From: Myotis daubentonii
Taxonomy: Eukaryota; Chordata; Mammalia; Chiroptera; Vespertilionidae
Reading direction: 5' to 3'
Assembly (NCBI RefSeq): GCF_963259705.1
Contig: NC_081841.1
Coordinates: forward strand, 86,875,063-86,939,062
Length of the DNA stretch: 64,000 nt
Of the stretch, positions 21,558 to 31,560 are shown piece after piece. Numbering within the stretch: the first letter of the stretch is position 1; the number at the start of each line of letters is the position of its first letter. Below the pieces are notes generated by a model. It did no database searches, had not been told where the DNA came from, and saw only the letters and a list, made by a program, of their open reading frames with translations. Position numbers and translations under genes: made by a program.

Positions 21558-22360
21558 TACTCATTCATTCATCCAATAAATAACTATTGAGCACCAACTT
21601 TATGACAGGGACTAAATTATTGTGCTAAAATAGACTCACACAGTCCCTGCTTTCATAGAGCATACACTATGGTTAAGGGATAGGCAATTAAACAAATGAC
21701 TAAAATCCATTGCTAAGTGCAATGATTGGAGGGCTGGTGCACTTACAAGAGGCACTTAGCCAAAGTCAGAAGTTTTCTGGAGGAAGTGGCATCCAAGTCA
21801 AGACTCAAAGTATGAGTAGGAGCCTGGTAAATGGGAAGGAGGGAGGGTAGGAGGTTCCAGACAAAAGAAATAGCATGATAACATACAAACACACATGCAT
21901 CAGGAAGAACATGGTGACTTTGAAGGACTGAAAATAGCTTAGTCTGACTGGAGTATGGAATGCTCAAGACAGTATAGGATCTTTTCCTGGGGTAATACAG
22001 AGCCATTGAAATTTAGGCTTAGGTTTCTGTTTAGAGACATCTCCCCAGCTGGCCTGCAGATAATAGATTACAGGAGGGACTGACAAGAGGACAGGAAACC
22101 AGGAGGGAGTCCAGGGCAGTAATCTAGATCGGCAATGGCAGTGACTGGTTTTATGTAGAGGCAATAGAGATGGAAGGAGATGGACAGACTTGAGAGAGGT
22201 ACCACCCCCAAGATCTTGATAACGAATCAGCTTACTGGGAATGAAGGAAGGTGATGCCCATGTTTCTGACTTGAGCAACAGGGTGGATGCCAGTGCCTGT
22301 CACTTTCAGTGAGAACATGGGTGGAGGCGTGGTTTTGTGGGGGAAGATAATTGTTGCCAA
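21558..22360 (-). mobile_element. L2-like LINE remnant, antisense
   Basis: It starts with a reversed 3' tail ('ttcattcatccaataaataa', 'ctattgagcaccaacttta', 'acacagtccctgctttcata'). It then continues through 'gaaggagggagggtaggagg', 'agagccattgaaatttaggc', 'gcagtaatctagatcggcaa' and 'catgtttctgacttgagcaa', an order I know from a long, old, high-copy LINE region in antisense. Open frames here are chance. Confidence 0.65.
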
Positions 22361-22599
22361 ATGGCTGCTGGGATAATCAGTAATTTATTGAGATTACCTC
22401 ATTTCTTCCTAGCCCACCTGTATGATTCAGCTGCAGTAACAAGAAAAGAAGCCATTTTGTTGAGTTAATGGTAAGGATGGAAAGAATAGAAATGGAACCA
22501 GTCACTTGTTCCCACAGTTATCTCCCTCTGGTCCTAGGGTAGAAGGTTCTCATCATCTGGGATTTTTTACTCAATCTAGTCAAGGATGATGGAGAATGA

Positions 22600-22935
22600 T
22601 GGTAATGACTATTTTCTCTGCCAATTGAACCCTTCCTCCAGATATTTGCATGGCTCCCCCTACCCTCTTTTCATTTAGGTCTCTACTTAAATATATGATT
22701 AGAGGGGACTTCCCAGCCATCTTTATTAAAAAGAAAAAAACTCCCATCCACACTCTAGCACTCCCTAGTTTATCTTTCTCCATAGCACTTTTTGACAGAA
22801 TATGTGTGTTATTGTCTTTTTTAGTACAATATAAATACAAAAGCAAGGAATTCACCTGTTTATATATTCCTCTCTCTATATAACAGTGTTTGGCACATAG
22901 AGGGCACCAGTAAATATTTATTGAGTAGATGACTG
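22600..22935 (+). mobile_element. L2-like 3' end, sense
   Basis: 'ccagatatttgcatggctcc', 'tttaggtctctacttaaata', 'tttctccatagcactttttg' and 'tgtttggcacatagagggca' ending 'taaatatttattgagtag' give the L2 3'-end order. It separates two antisense L2-like pieces, so it may have inserted into them. Confidence 0.65.
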
Positions 22936-22949
22936 AGTAAATAAAGGAA

Positions 22950-23480
22950 GGTCTGTTGCTCAGAAAATTGATCCTGACTGGAGAAAATCATGTGGAAATC
23001 ATCAAGATAAAAATAGTATTAGAATTATAAGACTAGATAAATTTTCTCAGGAAGAAAATACAGAGTTAGAAAAGGTCCTTGATGAATTCCAAGATTGACC
23101 AACCTTTAAATGATGCCGTGTGGGAGAAGGCTCTGAAACAGAGAGAACAGGCAGTCAGAGACTCCAAGAGAGGAGCATGATCATGAGAGAGGTGTCAGCA
23201 GTGGCAAGTGTAACCAAGGAGACACATTAAAAAAGTTCTAGAAAGCCTCCATTGGATTTAACAACCGAGATGTCATTTGTGGCTTTTACTGGGAACAATG
23301 TGCAGAAGATGAGGGCCAGGTTTCAGTGGACTTGGGAGTGAAAAGCAAGAGAGAAGGGAATAAGAAAAATGTAGTCGAGGGAAGTAACTAGAGGATGCAG
23401 GACCCAGGAGAGTTGTTTTACTTAAGATGGTAGAGGCTTAAACAAACTCAAAGGTTAGTGGGAAAGACACAGTAGAAAGG
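22950..23480 (-). mobile_element. continuation of the antisense L2-like remnant
   Basis: 'tccattggatttaacaaccg', 'gatgtcatttgtggctttta' and 'ggaacaatgtgcagaagatg' continue the same antisense LINE order as 21558-22360. It is much degraded. Confidence 0.5.
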
Positions 23481-23505
23481 AAGAGGTTTAAGATAAGAGA
23501 GAGCA

Positions 23506-23530
23506 AAAAATAATAATAATAATAATAATC
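23506..23530 (+). repeat. (AAT)n microsatellite
   Basis: A-run followed by about seven AAT units, ending at 'aatc'. Confidence 0.9.
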
Positions 23531-23639
23531 AATACCGGGAAATCTTTGAAGTACAGGAAGGGAGGCTTCCTTCTTCTAGAAGCCTCCTCTGACTTCCTCC
23601 AGCCCCTCCTCCTTCCCATCCTCCCTGAGACAGCCTGTG

Positions 23640-23835
23640 TCAAGTGTGCAATGGTCTATTATTGTGCATATCAGTTGAATTACACCTTGGTTTATATCAC
23701 TATTGTGTCACTGGGTTATAAGCTTCAACTTCTGATTCATCTTTTTATCCCCAAGAACTAGCACAGGATCTGGCACATAATGAACGTTCAGCAGATATCT
23801 GATGAGAGAATGAATGAATGATTAAATGAATGGAG
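23640..23835 (+). mobile_element. L2/MIR-type 3' tail, sense
   Basis: The text 'tgggttataagcttcaactt', then 'ctagcacaggatctggcaca', 'taatgaacgttcagcagata' and 'gaatgaatgaatgatt' is the usual L2/MIR tail. Confidence 0.7.
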
Positions 23836-23849
23836 AATTAGACTCATGG

Positions 23850-23950
23850 ACTCAAAAAATATATATATTAAGTGCCCACTATGGGCCAGGATCCACTCTG
23901 GGCTCTGGTAATTGAGCAGTGAACAAAACAAATCCCATGAACAAGTGAAT
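23850..23950 (-). mobile_element. L2-like 3' tail, antisense
   Basis: 'attaagtgcccactatgggc', 'caggatccactctgggctct' and 'gcagtgaacaaaacaaatcc' are the reversed L2 tail, back to back with the sense tail just upstream. A G10 run follows at 23972-23983. Confidence 0.65.
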
Positions 23951-24209
23951 TTAGGAAAGAATACAAGAATGTGGGGGGGGGGGGATTTAAATCAGGCTTC
24001 AAGCAAATGAAACATCATGAACCAGCACTTGTAAATTCAAGAATGTTGGATTCAATAAAGGATACCATGCCTCTTCATAGGCAAAGGGAAGATTTACTTA
24101 TCATTTATAAGGATTGATTGTAGTCTTGCCTCTGCATCTCCTGTTTTTCATGATACTTGTAATCTATGAATCAATTGCTTGAATTTGCTTTTGTCATGAG
24201 CTCTCAAAA

Positions 24210-24524
24210 GTGGATTATATTGGTTTTACAGCTCTTTGCCAAAAGAAAGACAAAGATTCAAACACCCAGGGTACAGTGGGGTTAAGTCCTTGGCCATGGC
24301 TTATTTCAAAGTACCTTTCTACTCAGGGCCCTCATCATCATTATGTCCCTTTACGGGAATTAGATAGTAATAGAAGTTGGGAAACACCCATATGGACATT
24401 CCCCTACAGGCCAACAACCACTAAAAGCAGGGCTTTAAAAGATATTGCTCAAATGTTCCCAAACAGAATGCCTATGTTTGAGTCATTGGTGCACATTCAG
24501 GAACACCCCGAACCTCATAGATAG
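24210..24524 (+). other. unrecognised 104-codon open frame, probably not a gene
   Basis: An ATG frame of 104 codons begins MDYIGFTALCQKK and ends IQEHPEPHR. Its composition is protein-like and not low complexity. It has no recognised domain, no clear start context and no visible splice partner. In this AT-rich window an open frame of this length is not by itself evidence of coding. It could equally be a fragment of an exon or of an unrecognised retroelement. Confidence 0.15.
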
Positions 24525-25019
24525 AAGAACTGAGGCATCAAACACAACACCACCACTGTGATGCCCGGAAGCCATTCAAGGTCGCTTATGCGACGAACAC
24601 AAAAGTTATCCAAACAAACGTATAAGGAAACCTGGCAGTCAGTGTTGAGCATTTAAGAATCCACATCTTAAAGGCTCTTGAACATCAGGTGTTAATCAAA
24701 CATTTGTTTTCTCTTTTCTTATTCCCCTTTCCGTGGTCATTTTTTCAAAATTAGGAATTGAAAAAATTCTTTGTTGGCTCTTTTTACTCTGAAACTTAGT
24801 TTCTAATCTTGGTTTGGCTCTTTACTCTTGTCCAATTATTTTATCCCCCGATGATATTATCCAATTGAACAATCATTTCTACATGGATTGCTCCCAATTC
24901 TTCGTCCAAGAGCTCAGACCTACATTGTAATCTTCAAAACCAAATTCATCCTCTTTCTCTACAAAACCAGTTCTTCCATCCAATTTCTCAGCTTCTATTA
25001 ATGGTGCCACTGTTCTATT

Positions 25020-25890
25020 AGGTAAACACCTCAATCATCGTTGACTCCTTCCTCTCTTGTATCCTTCCCTCGAATTCATTCTTAAATTCCATTGAGAGTT
25101 TCTCTAAGACCCATTTCCAGAATATCATTCACTCTTCTTAACAATCAACTCTTTCTTTTATTCTCACTACCTCCACCCTTGTTTCATCTCACCTGGACTA
25201 TTGCAACTACTATTACTGGGAAAAGAACATTTCACAACCAGATATATTTGTATTCAAATCCTAGTTTCATCTCTTTCTAGCTGTGTGATCTTGAGAGCAA
25301 TTTTCCAAAACCTTCTAATCCTCAATTTGCTCCATAAAATGATGATTTATTTCAGGGGTATATAAAATAATGTTAAAGTGCCTAGCATATCTTGCTCAAA
25401 AGATAGATGCCTTTTCCCCAAATAAACTGTTCTGATCATGTATTTTTTGTACTCATAAACTTCTAATAATGTACCTTTACTTACAAAATAAAATTTAAAA
25501 AAAGACCCAGATACTTACTTGCCCTCCACAATATCACCCAAGCAACTTTCCTAGCTTTCATCTCTCAACCTGCCCTCTCAATCTTCCCCAAATACTCCCA
25601 GGTTTTTACCATGCTAGTCTTTCCACTTGATATGACTTTTCCATTAATGTCTGCCAGTCAAAGTTCTATCTATCTTTTAAAAAATGATCAAATGCCATTT
25701 TTTTCATGAGGTCTAATTTTGATATCCAAATATGTGTTCTGCTTTCAAATTCTACTACACTTTCTTAATATTTATTTAATGGAATTTATCATATTCTGCT
25801 TCATACTATGCTCATAAGCATCTTTGTCATGTTCTAATTATAGGACTGTGAACCATCTAAATTCCTGTTCACCTCTAAAACATAGTTCTT
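25020..25890 (+). mobile_element. L2-like LINE remnant, sense, interrupted by a MIR
   Basis: Left part: 'atcatcgttgactccttcct' and 'ctcacctggactattgcaac'. Right part from about 25490: 'tgccctccacaatatcaccc', 'ctcaacctgccctctcaatc' and 'aatttatcatattctgcttc', which is the downstream order of the same element. The MIR at 25222-25400 sits between and probably inserted there. No intact coding frame. Confidence 0.6.
25222..25400 (+). mobile_element. MIR SINE remnant
   Basis: 'attcaaatcctagtttcatc', 'tagctgtgtgatcttgagag', 'ctccataaaatgatgattta' and 'aaagtgcctagcatatcttg' follow the MIR core order. Confidence 0.7.
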
Positions 25891-25899
25891 TTCACTTAT

Positions 25900-27100
25900 T
25901 CAAAACTCAGGAAATGAGCTGAATTGAATTTAAGGACATGTCCCTAGAAGAGTAATCTGTTAGAGTCTATCATTTAGAATACAAATTTGTTGAGGGCAAT
26001 CATTTTTGTCTATTTTAATCAGTGATATATCCGGAATATATAAAAGTGTGCTTAAATATAGTGAGAGTCCAAAAACTATCTATTGAATGACTTTTTAATC
26101 CAAGATTATCTTTTGAGTCAAGAAAAAAAAAGCCCATATAATCCATTTTTTAAAATTTATGTCAATTAGGAACACCTAAGCTCTGCACAGTCTCATTTTC
26201 TCCTATCAGGAACATCATGTGGTACATAATTGAAAGGAAATGGGCACCAGGTGCCCACCCAGGGAGAGCACTCAAAGAAAGAGAGTCCAGTCCACATGCC
26301 CTCAGATGCCCTTCACCAAATGGGCTCGACTACAGCTGTCTGATAGCCTCCAATTGTCTAATATTCACCTTTCTATCTTACATAGACACCAGGGCTGCAG
26401 TTTGGCAGGAGCATAAATTAAAACCCGGGAGAACAATCACAGGAATGCTGGCCTCAGAAGTCAAGGCCAGCCAGCAGTATGATTCAGGCACTTACTGTTG
26501 CCTCTCCCTGCTTCAGTCAGAATCCTGAGAGGAATCACTTGCCAGCCCAGCCAAGTCAGAAAAACACTGCTGAGTTGCTGGCCAGGATCCCCATGGAGGC
26601 CACAGACACCATTTTGCTAACTCTGATAAAGCTGTGAGCTGTTCACTTCCTGCTGTGGTGGGCTGGGAGGAAAGAGGGAGTGGGAAGAGCAAACTCTTCC
26701 AAATCACACAGACCCGGTCCTGAATGCTGGCTTCACCACTGAATGAAGCTGTGGGCATGTTATTAGCCTCCGAGGCTGCAGATTCCTTATCTCTAAAATA
26801 ATACCTACCTTACAGCATTGTGAGAAGAATGAATGATGGTATATGTAAAGCACAGGCTCCTAGCTACCGTTGGTGGTGGTATTGCTATTATTAGATTACA
26901 GAATCAAAGCACGTAACAACAGAGATTAAGCCAGCATTCCTAAAGGAATCCTAAGAATTCATCTTTACTAATTCTCTAGACTAATTCTCTAATTCTCATT
27001 TTGTCCTTTTGAAACACAACAGATTTCTAAGAAAAATGATCAAGAGTCAACACGAATGCTGTAAAACCCAACTAACAGTGAAAACTTTCAAATGAAGTTT
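25900..27100. other. gene-free stretch with a MIR-like patch at 26700-26870
   Basis: The part at 26700-26870 reads like MIR ('gctggcttcaccactgaatg', 'ccttatctctaaaataatac', 'gaatgatggtatatgtaaag'). The section 26190-26690 is GC-richer, unrecognised and without a convincing frame. Confidence 0.45.
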
Positions 27101-27287
27101 TGGAACTTACCCCTAAAGAAAGTTCACTGGCTTGCTCTCGTTTTCCCTTATTCCCTGAACCTCAAGATTCAACAGTGTCCATGAGGTCCCTTTGCTCCAG
27201 GTCCCTGCCACCTACAAGGACGTTCAGCAGTTTGCTTTTCTCCATATACATTCATCAACCCCCACCCCCGCCTCCCAACCAACAGAT

Positions 27288-27288
<1 letters not shown>

Positions 27289-27332
<44 letters not shown>
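27289..27332 (+). repeat. (CA)n microsatellite
   Basis: About 22 CA units. The Thr-His and Cys-Val periodic peptides on the two strands come from this tract and are not gene evidence. Confidence 0.97.
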
Positions 27333-27929
27333 AGACTTCAGTCATCCTGACCTGTCCTCGGCACTTACTCATACCCACTCTAACCCTCATTCCCATGACA
27401 TCCAGGCCTCAGGGAGGGAAAGAATAGAAAAGGGGGCTTTTTTCATGGCAGCCGCACCTGACAGAGTGCCAACAAACTTAGCAATCACAGCAACTACACA
27501 GTTACCAAACTGTCGCCCGTTGTTCTCACTCATTAGAAAAGTAAAGTCCCCAGTCTGGTTGCATCTGAAATGCATGCTTTCTAAAGTTTATCTTGTATCC
27601 TATGTCTTACACAGTTCCTAAGAACATAAATCGCAGGTGACTAAATGCACTATTTTCCCTTCGTGGGCCATCCTGGATGATGAACGTACTAATTATTTGT
27701 TGAATTATCTGATTTTCTTTAGAGCTCCTTATCTGATTCTACTATTCCCAAACTGACACTAATTCTGGAACATTCTCCTCACTGGCTCTAGAAGACAACA
27801 TCTTGGTTTTTCAACTCTGCGACTGAAGTTCAGTGGAGTTGGCCTCTAGAACTTAAGTCTGAAATGGAATCGTTGTTTGACAATTATTTTATCCACCATG
27901 TCCTATAGCATCTATCTTATTTGCTCATT

Positions 27930-28655
27930 TCCAACTATCACGGATTCCTCAACATTGCCTGTGGGCATTCAGTCATTGCTTCTCCTCGTAGCCACAACTC
28001 ACCAAAGCCCATCATTTCTCATTTATTTATTGCAGCCATCTCTTAATTATTGTATCTGCTTCCAGACCAACCTCAATTCAGTCCCATTCCCCTCCACTGT
28101 TCTTAGGAGAGTGATTCTTCTGGACAGCAGCTCTTCCTAAATCACTACATTACTCACAAGCACTTAATGGCTCCCCTTGCCACATACAATCCAAACTCCT
28201 ATGAGTAGCACATGAAGCCCTCTGTGATATCGCCCTCACCATCCTCATCTTTTATCACAGGCTCACTGTGTTCTGTGCTATCAAGCACATCATGCTGCTT
28301 TATGTCTTTATACCTCTTATCATGCAGTTCTCTCTGCCTGGAAGTGAAAAACCCTTCCTTACCTACCTTCCACACACAGAAAGCTCTGAGTCCTCTTTCA
28401 AGAATCTACTCATACCTAACCTCACTAGCTAGAGATGCCATCTTCCTTCTTTCTGCCCCACTCCTCCTCATTATCTTATTTGTGCTATTATATCTGTCAC
28501 ACTGAATAGGCTTTTATTTCTTTGTGTCTGCCTCAATGACTAGCCTATGAGCTTTTTGATAACAGGAATCATGTCTCTTTTACCTTTGGCTGCCTTAGCA
28601 TCTCACAAGGTGGCTGGCACATAGTAGATGCTCAACACTTACTAAATTGACCTTC
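27930..28655 (+). mobile_element. L2-like LINE 3' region, sense
   Basis: 'agagtgattcttctggacag', 'cacttaatggctccccttgc', 'aatccaaactcctatgagta', 'agttctctctgcctggaagt', 'ctatgagctttttgataaca' and 'ctggcacatagtagatgctc' appear in L2 3' order. It is the longest continuous piece of this family in the window. The frames at 27877-28140 and 28212-28505 fall in it and are not genes. Confidence 0.7.
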
Positions 28656-28659
28656 CCCA

Positions 28660-29480
28660 ATTCTTAAAAAAATCTTTTAACAAGAATCTGTCCTAAAATG
28701 ACATTGGGCTGAAAAGATAAATATTGAAAGAGTTCTTCCTACATTAATTCTTTGGAGTATCATTTTATATTCCAAGAACACCTGAAATATCTTTTCTTTT
28801 ATATATTTTCTTAGAAAGTCACCTCATTTTGCCTGTTTGAACAAGCTTGGAAACTTTGGTGTTTGTTTTGAAACTGAAAAGTGCCTTAAGAGGCACTTTG
28901 TGCACTTGGTCAGGGTTGAGAAAAGACCCACAGAGATGATTAAAGGCTGGAAAACAGACTAAGGGAACTGAAAGGCAAAGCTAAAGGCAATTGAGTAATG
29001 GAAGTCAAGAATGTGAAGGGCTGTTATTAGCAAGAAGGGTGATGAGCCCATCATGTCTATATCCTCTAAGGGGAGAGCAGCAGGAAATGAAGTGAACGGC
29101 AACAGAGAAGACATATTAAATAGAGAGATTTTCCTGGCAGAAAACACTGCTAAACACTGAAGGACCCAAGAGAAAGGATTCCTTAGTCTTCTCTTTTTCC
29201 GAGGCACAGCAACATTGTCTGGAATGCTCCATGGGCAATAACTCCTAATGCAAGGATAAAATTATACAGTTTTAAGAGACAATCTTCAAATGGCACTTAG
29301 ATTTGGGGCACCCAGGGCACACATGACCTGACAAGTCCTTCTGACTCTAAAATCTTGGAGAAAGTATCTGAGAGGAACTGAATTCAACTGTCACTTTTCT
29401 TCACTAAACAATTACAAACCCCTTCTCTAGGCCAACCCCTTTGTTAGATACTATTACAATGACTAAGGCATAATTTATTC
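28660..29480. other. gene-free stretch
   Basis: Unique-looking sequence with no recognised repeat and no coding evidence. Confidence 0.35.
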
Positions 29481-29488
29481 TACTAGAG

Positions 29489-29640
29489 CCATGGTCAGCA
29501 AGCCGCGGCTCGCGAGCCACATGCGGCTCTTTGGTATTCAATCGATAAATGAATAAAGAGCAGAGCCACACTCAAGGGGCCAAAGAGCCTCATGTGGCTT
29601 GCGAGCTGCAGTTTGCCGAGCCGCAGTTTGCCGACCACTG
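29489..29640. mobile_element. short nonautonomous hAT element, perfect 8-bp TSD
   Basis: It starts ccatggtcagcaagccgcgg and ends in the complementary 'gtttgccgaccactg'. It is flanked by exact tactagag words at 29481-29488 and 29641-29648. The terminal segment 'cgagccacatgcggctcttt' is shared with the copy at 54582-54826, which is longer. The interior differs, so this is a deletion derivative. No transposase sequence. Confidence 0.9.
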
Positions 29641-29749
29641 TACTAGAGGAAAGAGCTGACTATCAAGCATCCCTGACAGGAGTGTCAAGCCTCAGCTCTC
29701 AACATTTGGTCTGTCTCATACACACATGTGCAACATACTCACTACCGAG

Positions 29750-30010
29750 CAGCCACCAAAGCTACTTGCATTTCCTCTGAGTAGCACCTGCCCCCAGCTG
29801 CTCTAATCTGCAAGCCTTTGCATATGCTTTGTCCACTACCTGTAATGCTGCTTCCTTCCTTAGGAAACCCCTTCTCATCCTTAAAGACATAGTTCAGGCA
29901 TGGCCTCCTCCAAGCTGCCATTTGATCAAAGCTACTGCTCCTTTCGCCCTCACTCTGGATTGTGGCACTGTTTCATGACTCCTGATTGCAAGCATTAGAA
30001 ACTGACGCAA
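29750..30010 (+). mobile_element. L2-like LINE fragment, sense
   Basis: 'gcaagcctttgcatatgctt', 'ggaaaccccttctcatcctt', 'catagttcaggcatggcctc' and 'ggattgtggcactgtttcat' follow the L2 3' order. Degraded. Confidence 0.6.
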
Positions 30011-30048
30011 AGTTACTCTAATAAAAATAATAAATAAACAAACAAAAT

Positions 30049-30347
30049 TGCCCTAGCCAGTTTGGCTGAGGGGTTAGAGTGTCAGCCCATGGATTGAACG
30101 GTCTGGGATTTGATTCTCAGTCAAGGGCATATACCTCGGTTGCAGGCTCATTGTGAGCTACAAGGATTTTCAGCAGTTTGCTTTTCTCCATATACATTTG
30201 TCATCACTAGGTGATGAGTGGCAGTTGGGGCATGTGCGAGAGGTAACCAATTAATGTGTCTCTCGCATTGATGTTCCTCTCTGTCTTTACCCCTCCCTTT
30301 TACTCTCTCTAAAAATCAATGAAAAAATATCCTCAGGTGAGGATTAA
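30049..30347 (+). mobile_element. Ves-type SINE, long form, carrying a foreign insert
   Basis: It opens 'tgccctagccagtttggctg' and has 'gtcaagggcatatacctcgg', 'ggcatgtgcgagaggtaacc' and the end 'aaaaatatcctcaggtgagg'. Between 'ggttgcaggctca' and 'gttggggcatgtg' it carries about 65 bp that do not fit the SINE. These include a 41-bp block matching 27212-27252 at 39 of 41 positions. An AC repeat follows directly. Confidence 0.85.

Positions 30348-30349
<2 letters not shown>

Positions 30350-30389
<40 letters not shown>
30350..30389 (+). repeat. (AC)n microsatellite at the SINE tail
   Basis: About 20 AC units follow the 'ggattaact' tail of the SINE. Confidence 0.97.
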
Positions 30390-30392
<3 letters not shown>

Positions 30393-31407
30393 CCTTACTG
30401 GAAATATATTAGAGGCTTAATAGCTGAAGAAACAGGCTTGAAAACGTCCAAGATCCAAGAGAATTAAAGGCAAGAAGAAAGCAGAGGGCACATGTGCCTC
30501 ATAGCCAAAAGAATCAGAGAAACCATTCTCTCCATCTTAGTGTCAAAGTCAAAGAAGAGGGTCTCATTGATGAACCCGGGTGCCATGACTGGCCTGACCA
30601 ACCGCAGCTGCACTGGGGTGGGAGGGGAGGATCATCCCTTCCAGTTTCCCAAGGTGAGAATTTGTCATGAAAAATATCCTCCCACTTAACACTTATAAAA
30701 CAGAGGAAAGGTAATTCTTCCCCAAAGACATTGGAATGCAATGGAAGAAGAAATGCATGCTAGACAGCGCTCTCTCTCTCATCGCGTTGTGGTGCAATCC
30801 TTAGTTTTCTTGTCTGTGTTCTTAGCAAATCTGTATGTATGTTCCAAAGGGCAGCAATTGTAACTTTCATCCCTATTTCATGCACTGTTGGGTACAGAGT
30901 CAGTGATCAGTGACTTCTTACAGACCAGGCTCCTGATCAGTATTTGTTTGTGATGCATGAAGACCAAGACACTGTGCCTGCCAAGGCCAGATTCAGTGTT
31001 TTTTTTCCTATGTCATAATATTAGCAGGAATTATGTTGTCAGCTTTAACCCAGTCATCAGTTTCTTAAACCAAGGAGCATGTTGTTGGTTTTGTTAATAA
31101 ATTAAGATTGCTCTGGTAAGTCTTGGTTAAGGCTAGAAAAAATAAAAAGTCTCAAAATATTCACAGAATTGAAACCCATGGTGTGCAGATGTATTTTTTA
31201 AGCATCCATTTATCTTGGAGTTAAATTATGACATCCATAAGACTTCTCAGATAATGAAACCCACGGACTTAGATTTTTCCATTAGTTAATGGTAACAATA
31301 AAAAAATAATAAAAAATAATACCACAAAGTTGGAATAAATTTTAAACTTAATAAATAACTATAATAAAATAGTGCATGAGTGTTTCCATGGTCACCATAA
31401 AGCAATT
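30390..31407. other. gene-free stretch
   Basis: No recognised repeat or gene. A-rich and AAT-rich text near 31289-31345. Confidence 0.35.
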
Positions 31408-31422
31408 AAGAGTGACTGGCTT

Positions 31423-31545
31423 CGGACACTTTGCCTCTCCCTACCTGGGAGTCCGTTCTGGGGGACTCTTTCCCCCTCCTGACATGGGAGTCTGTACTTG
31501 TTCTTCAATAAATTTCCACCTTTGCTATACCAAAAAAAAGAAGAA
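31423..31545 (+). mobile_element. retroposed 3' end of an LTR-like transcript with poly-A tail
   Basis: About 108 bp ends with AATAAA at 31507-31512, then 19 further bases and an A-rich tail (aaaaaaaagaagaaa). Flanking words aagagtgactggctt (31408-31422) and aagaatgactggctt (31546-31560) are a 15-bp target duplication with one mismatch. These are the marks of L1-driven retroposition. The body ('gggagtccgttctgggggac', 'cttgttcttcaataaatttc') resembles a retroviral LTR R/U5 end, but the source family is not identified. Confidence 0.7.
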
Positions 31546-31560
31546 AAGAATGACTGGCTT

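Noticed and set aside
27100..27621. 173-codon frame, the longest in the window, with a Thr-His repeat
   Set aside because: It is held open through a (CA)n tract and a proline-rich C run. The flanks have no recognisable domain, and part of it matches a block inserted in a SINE.
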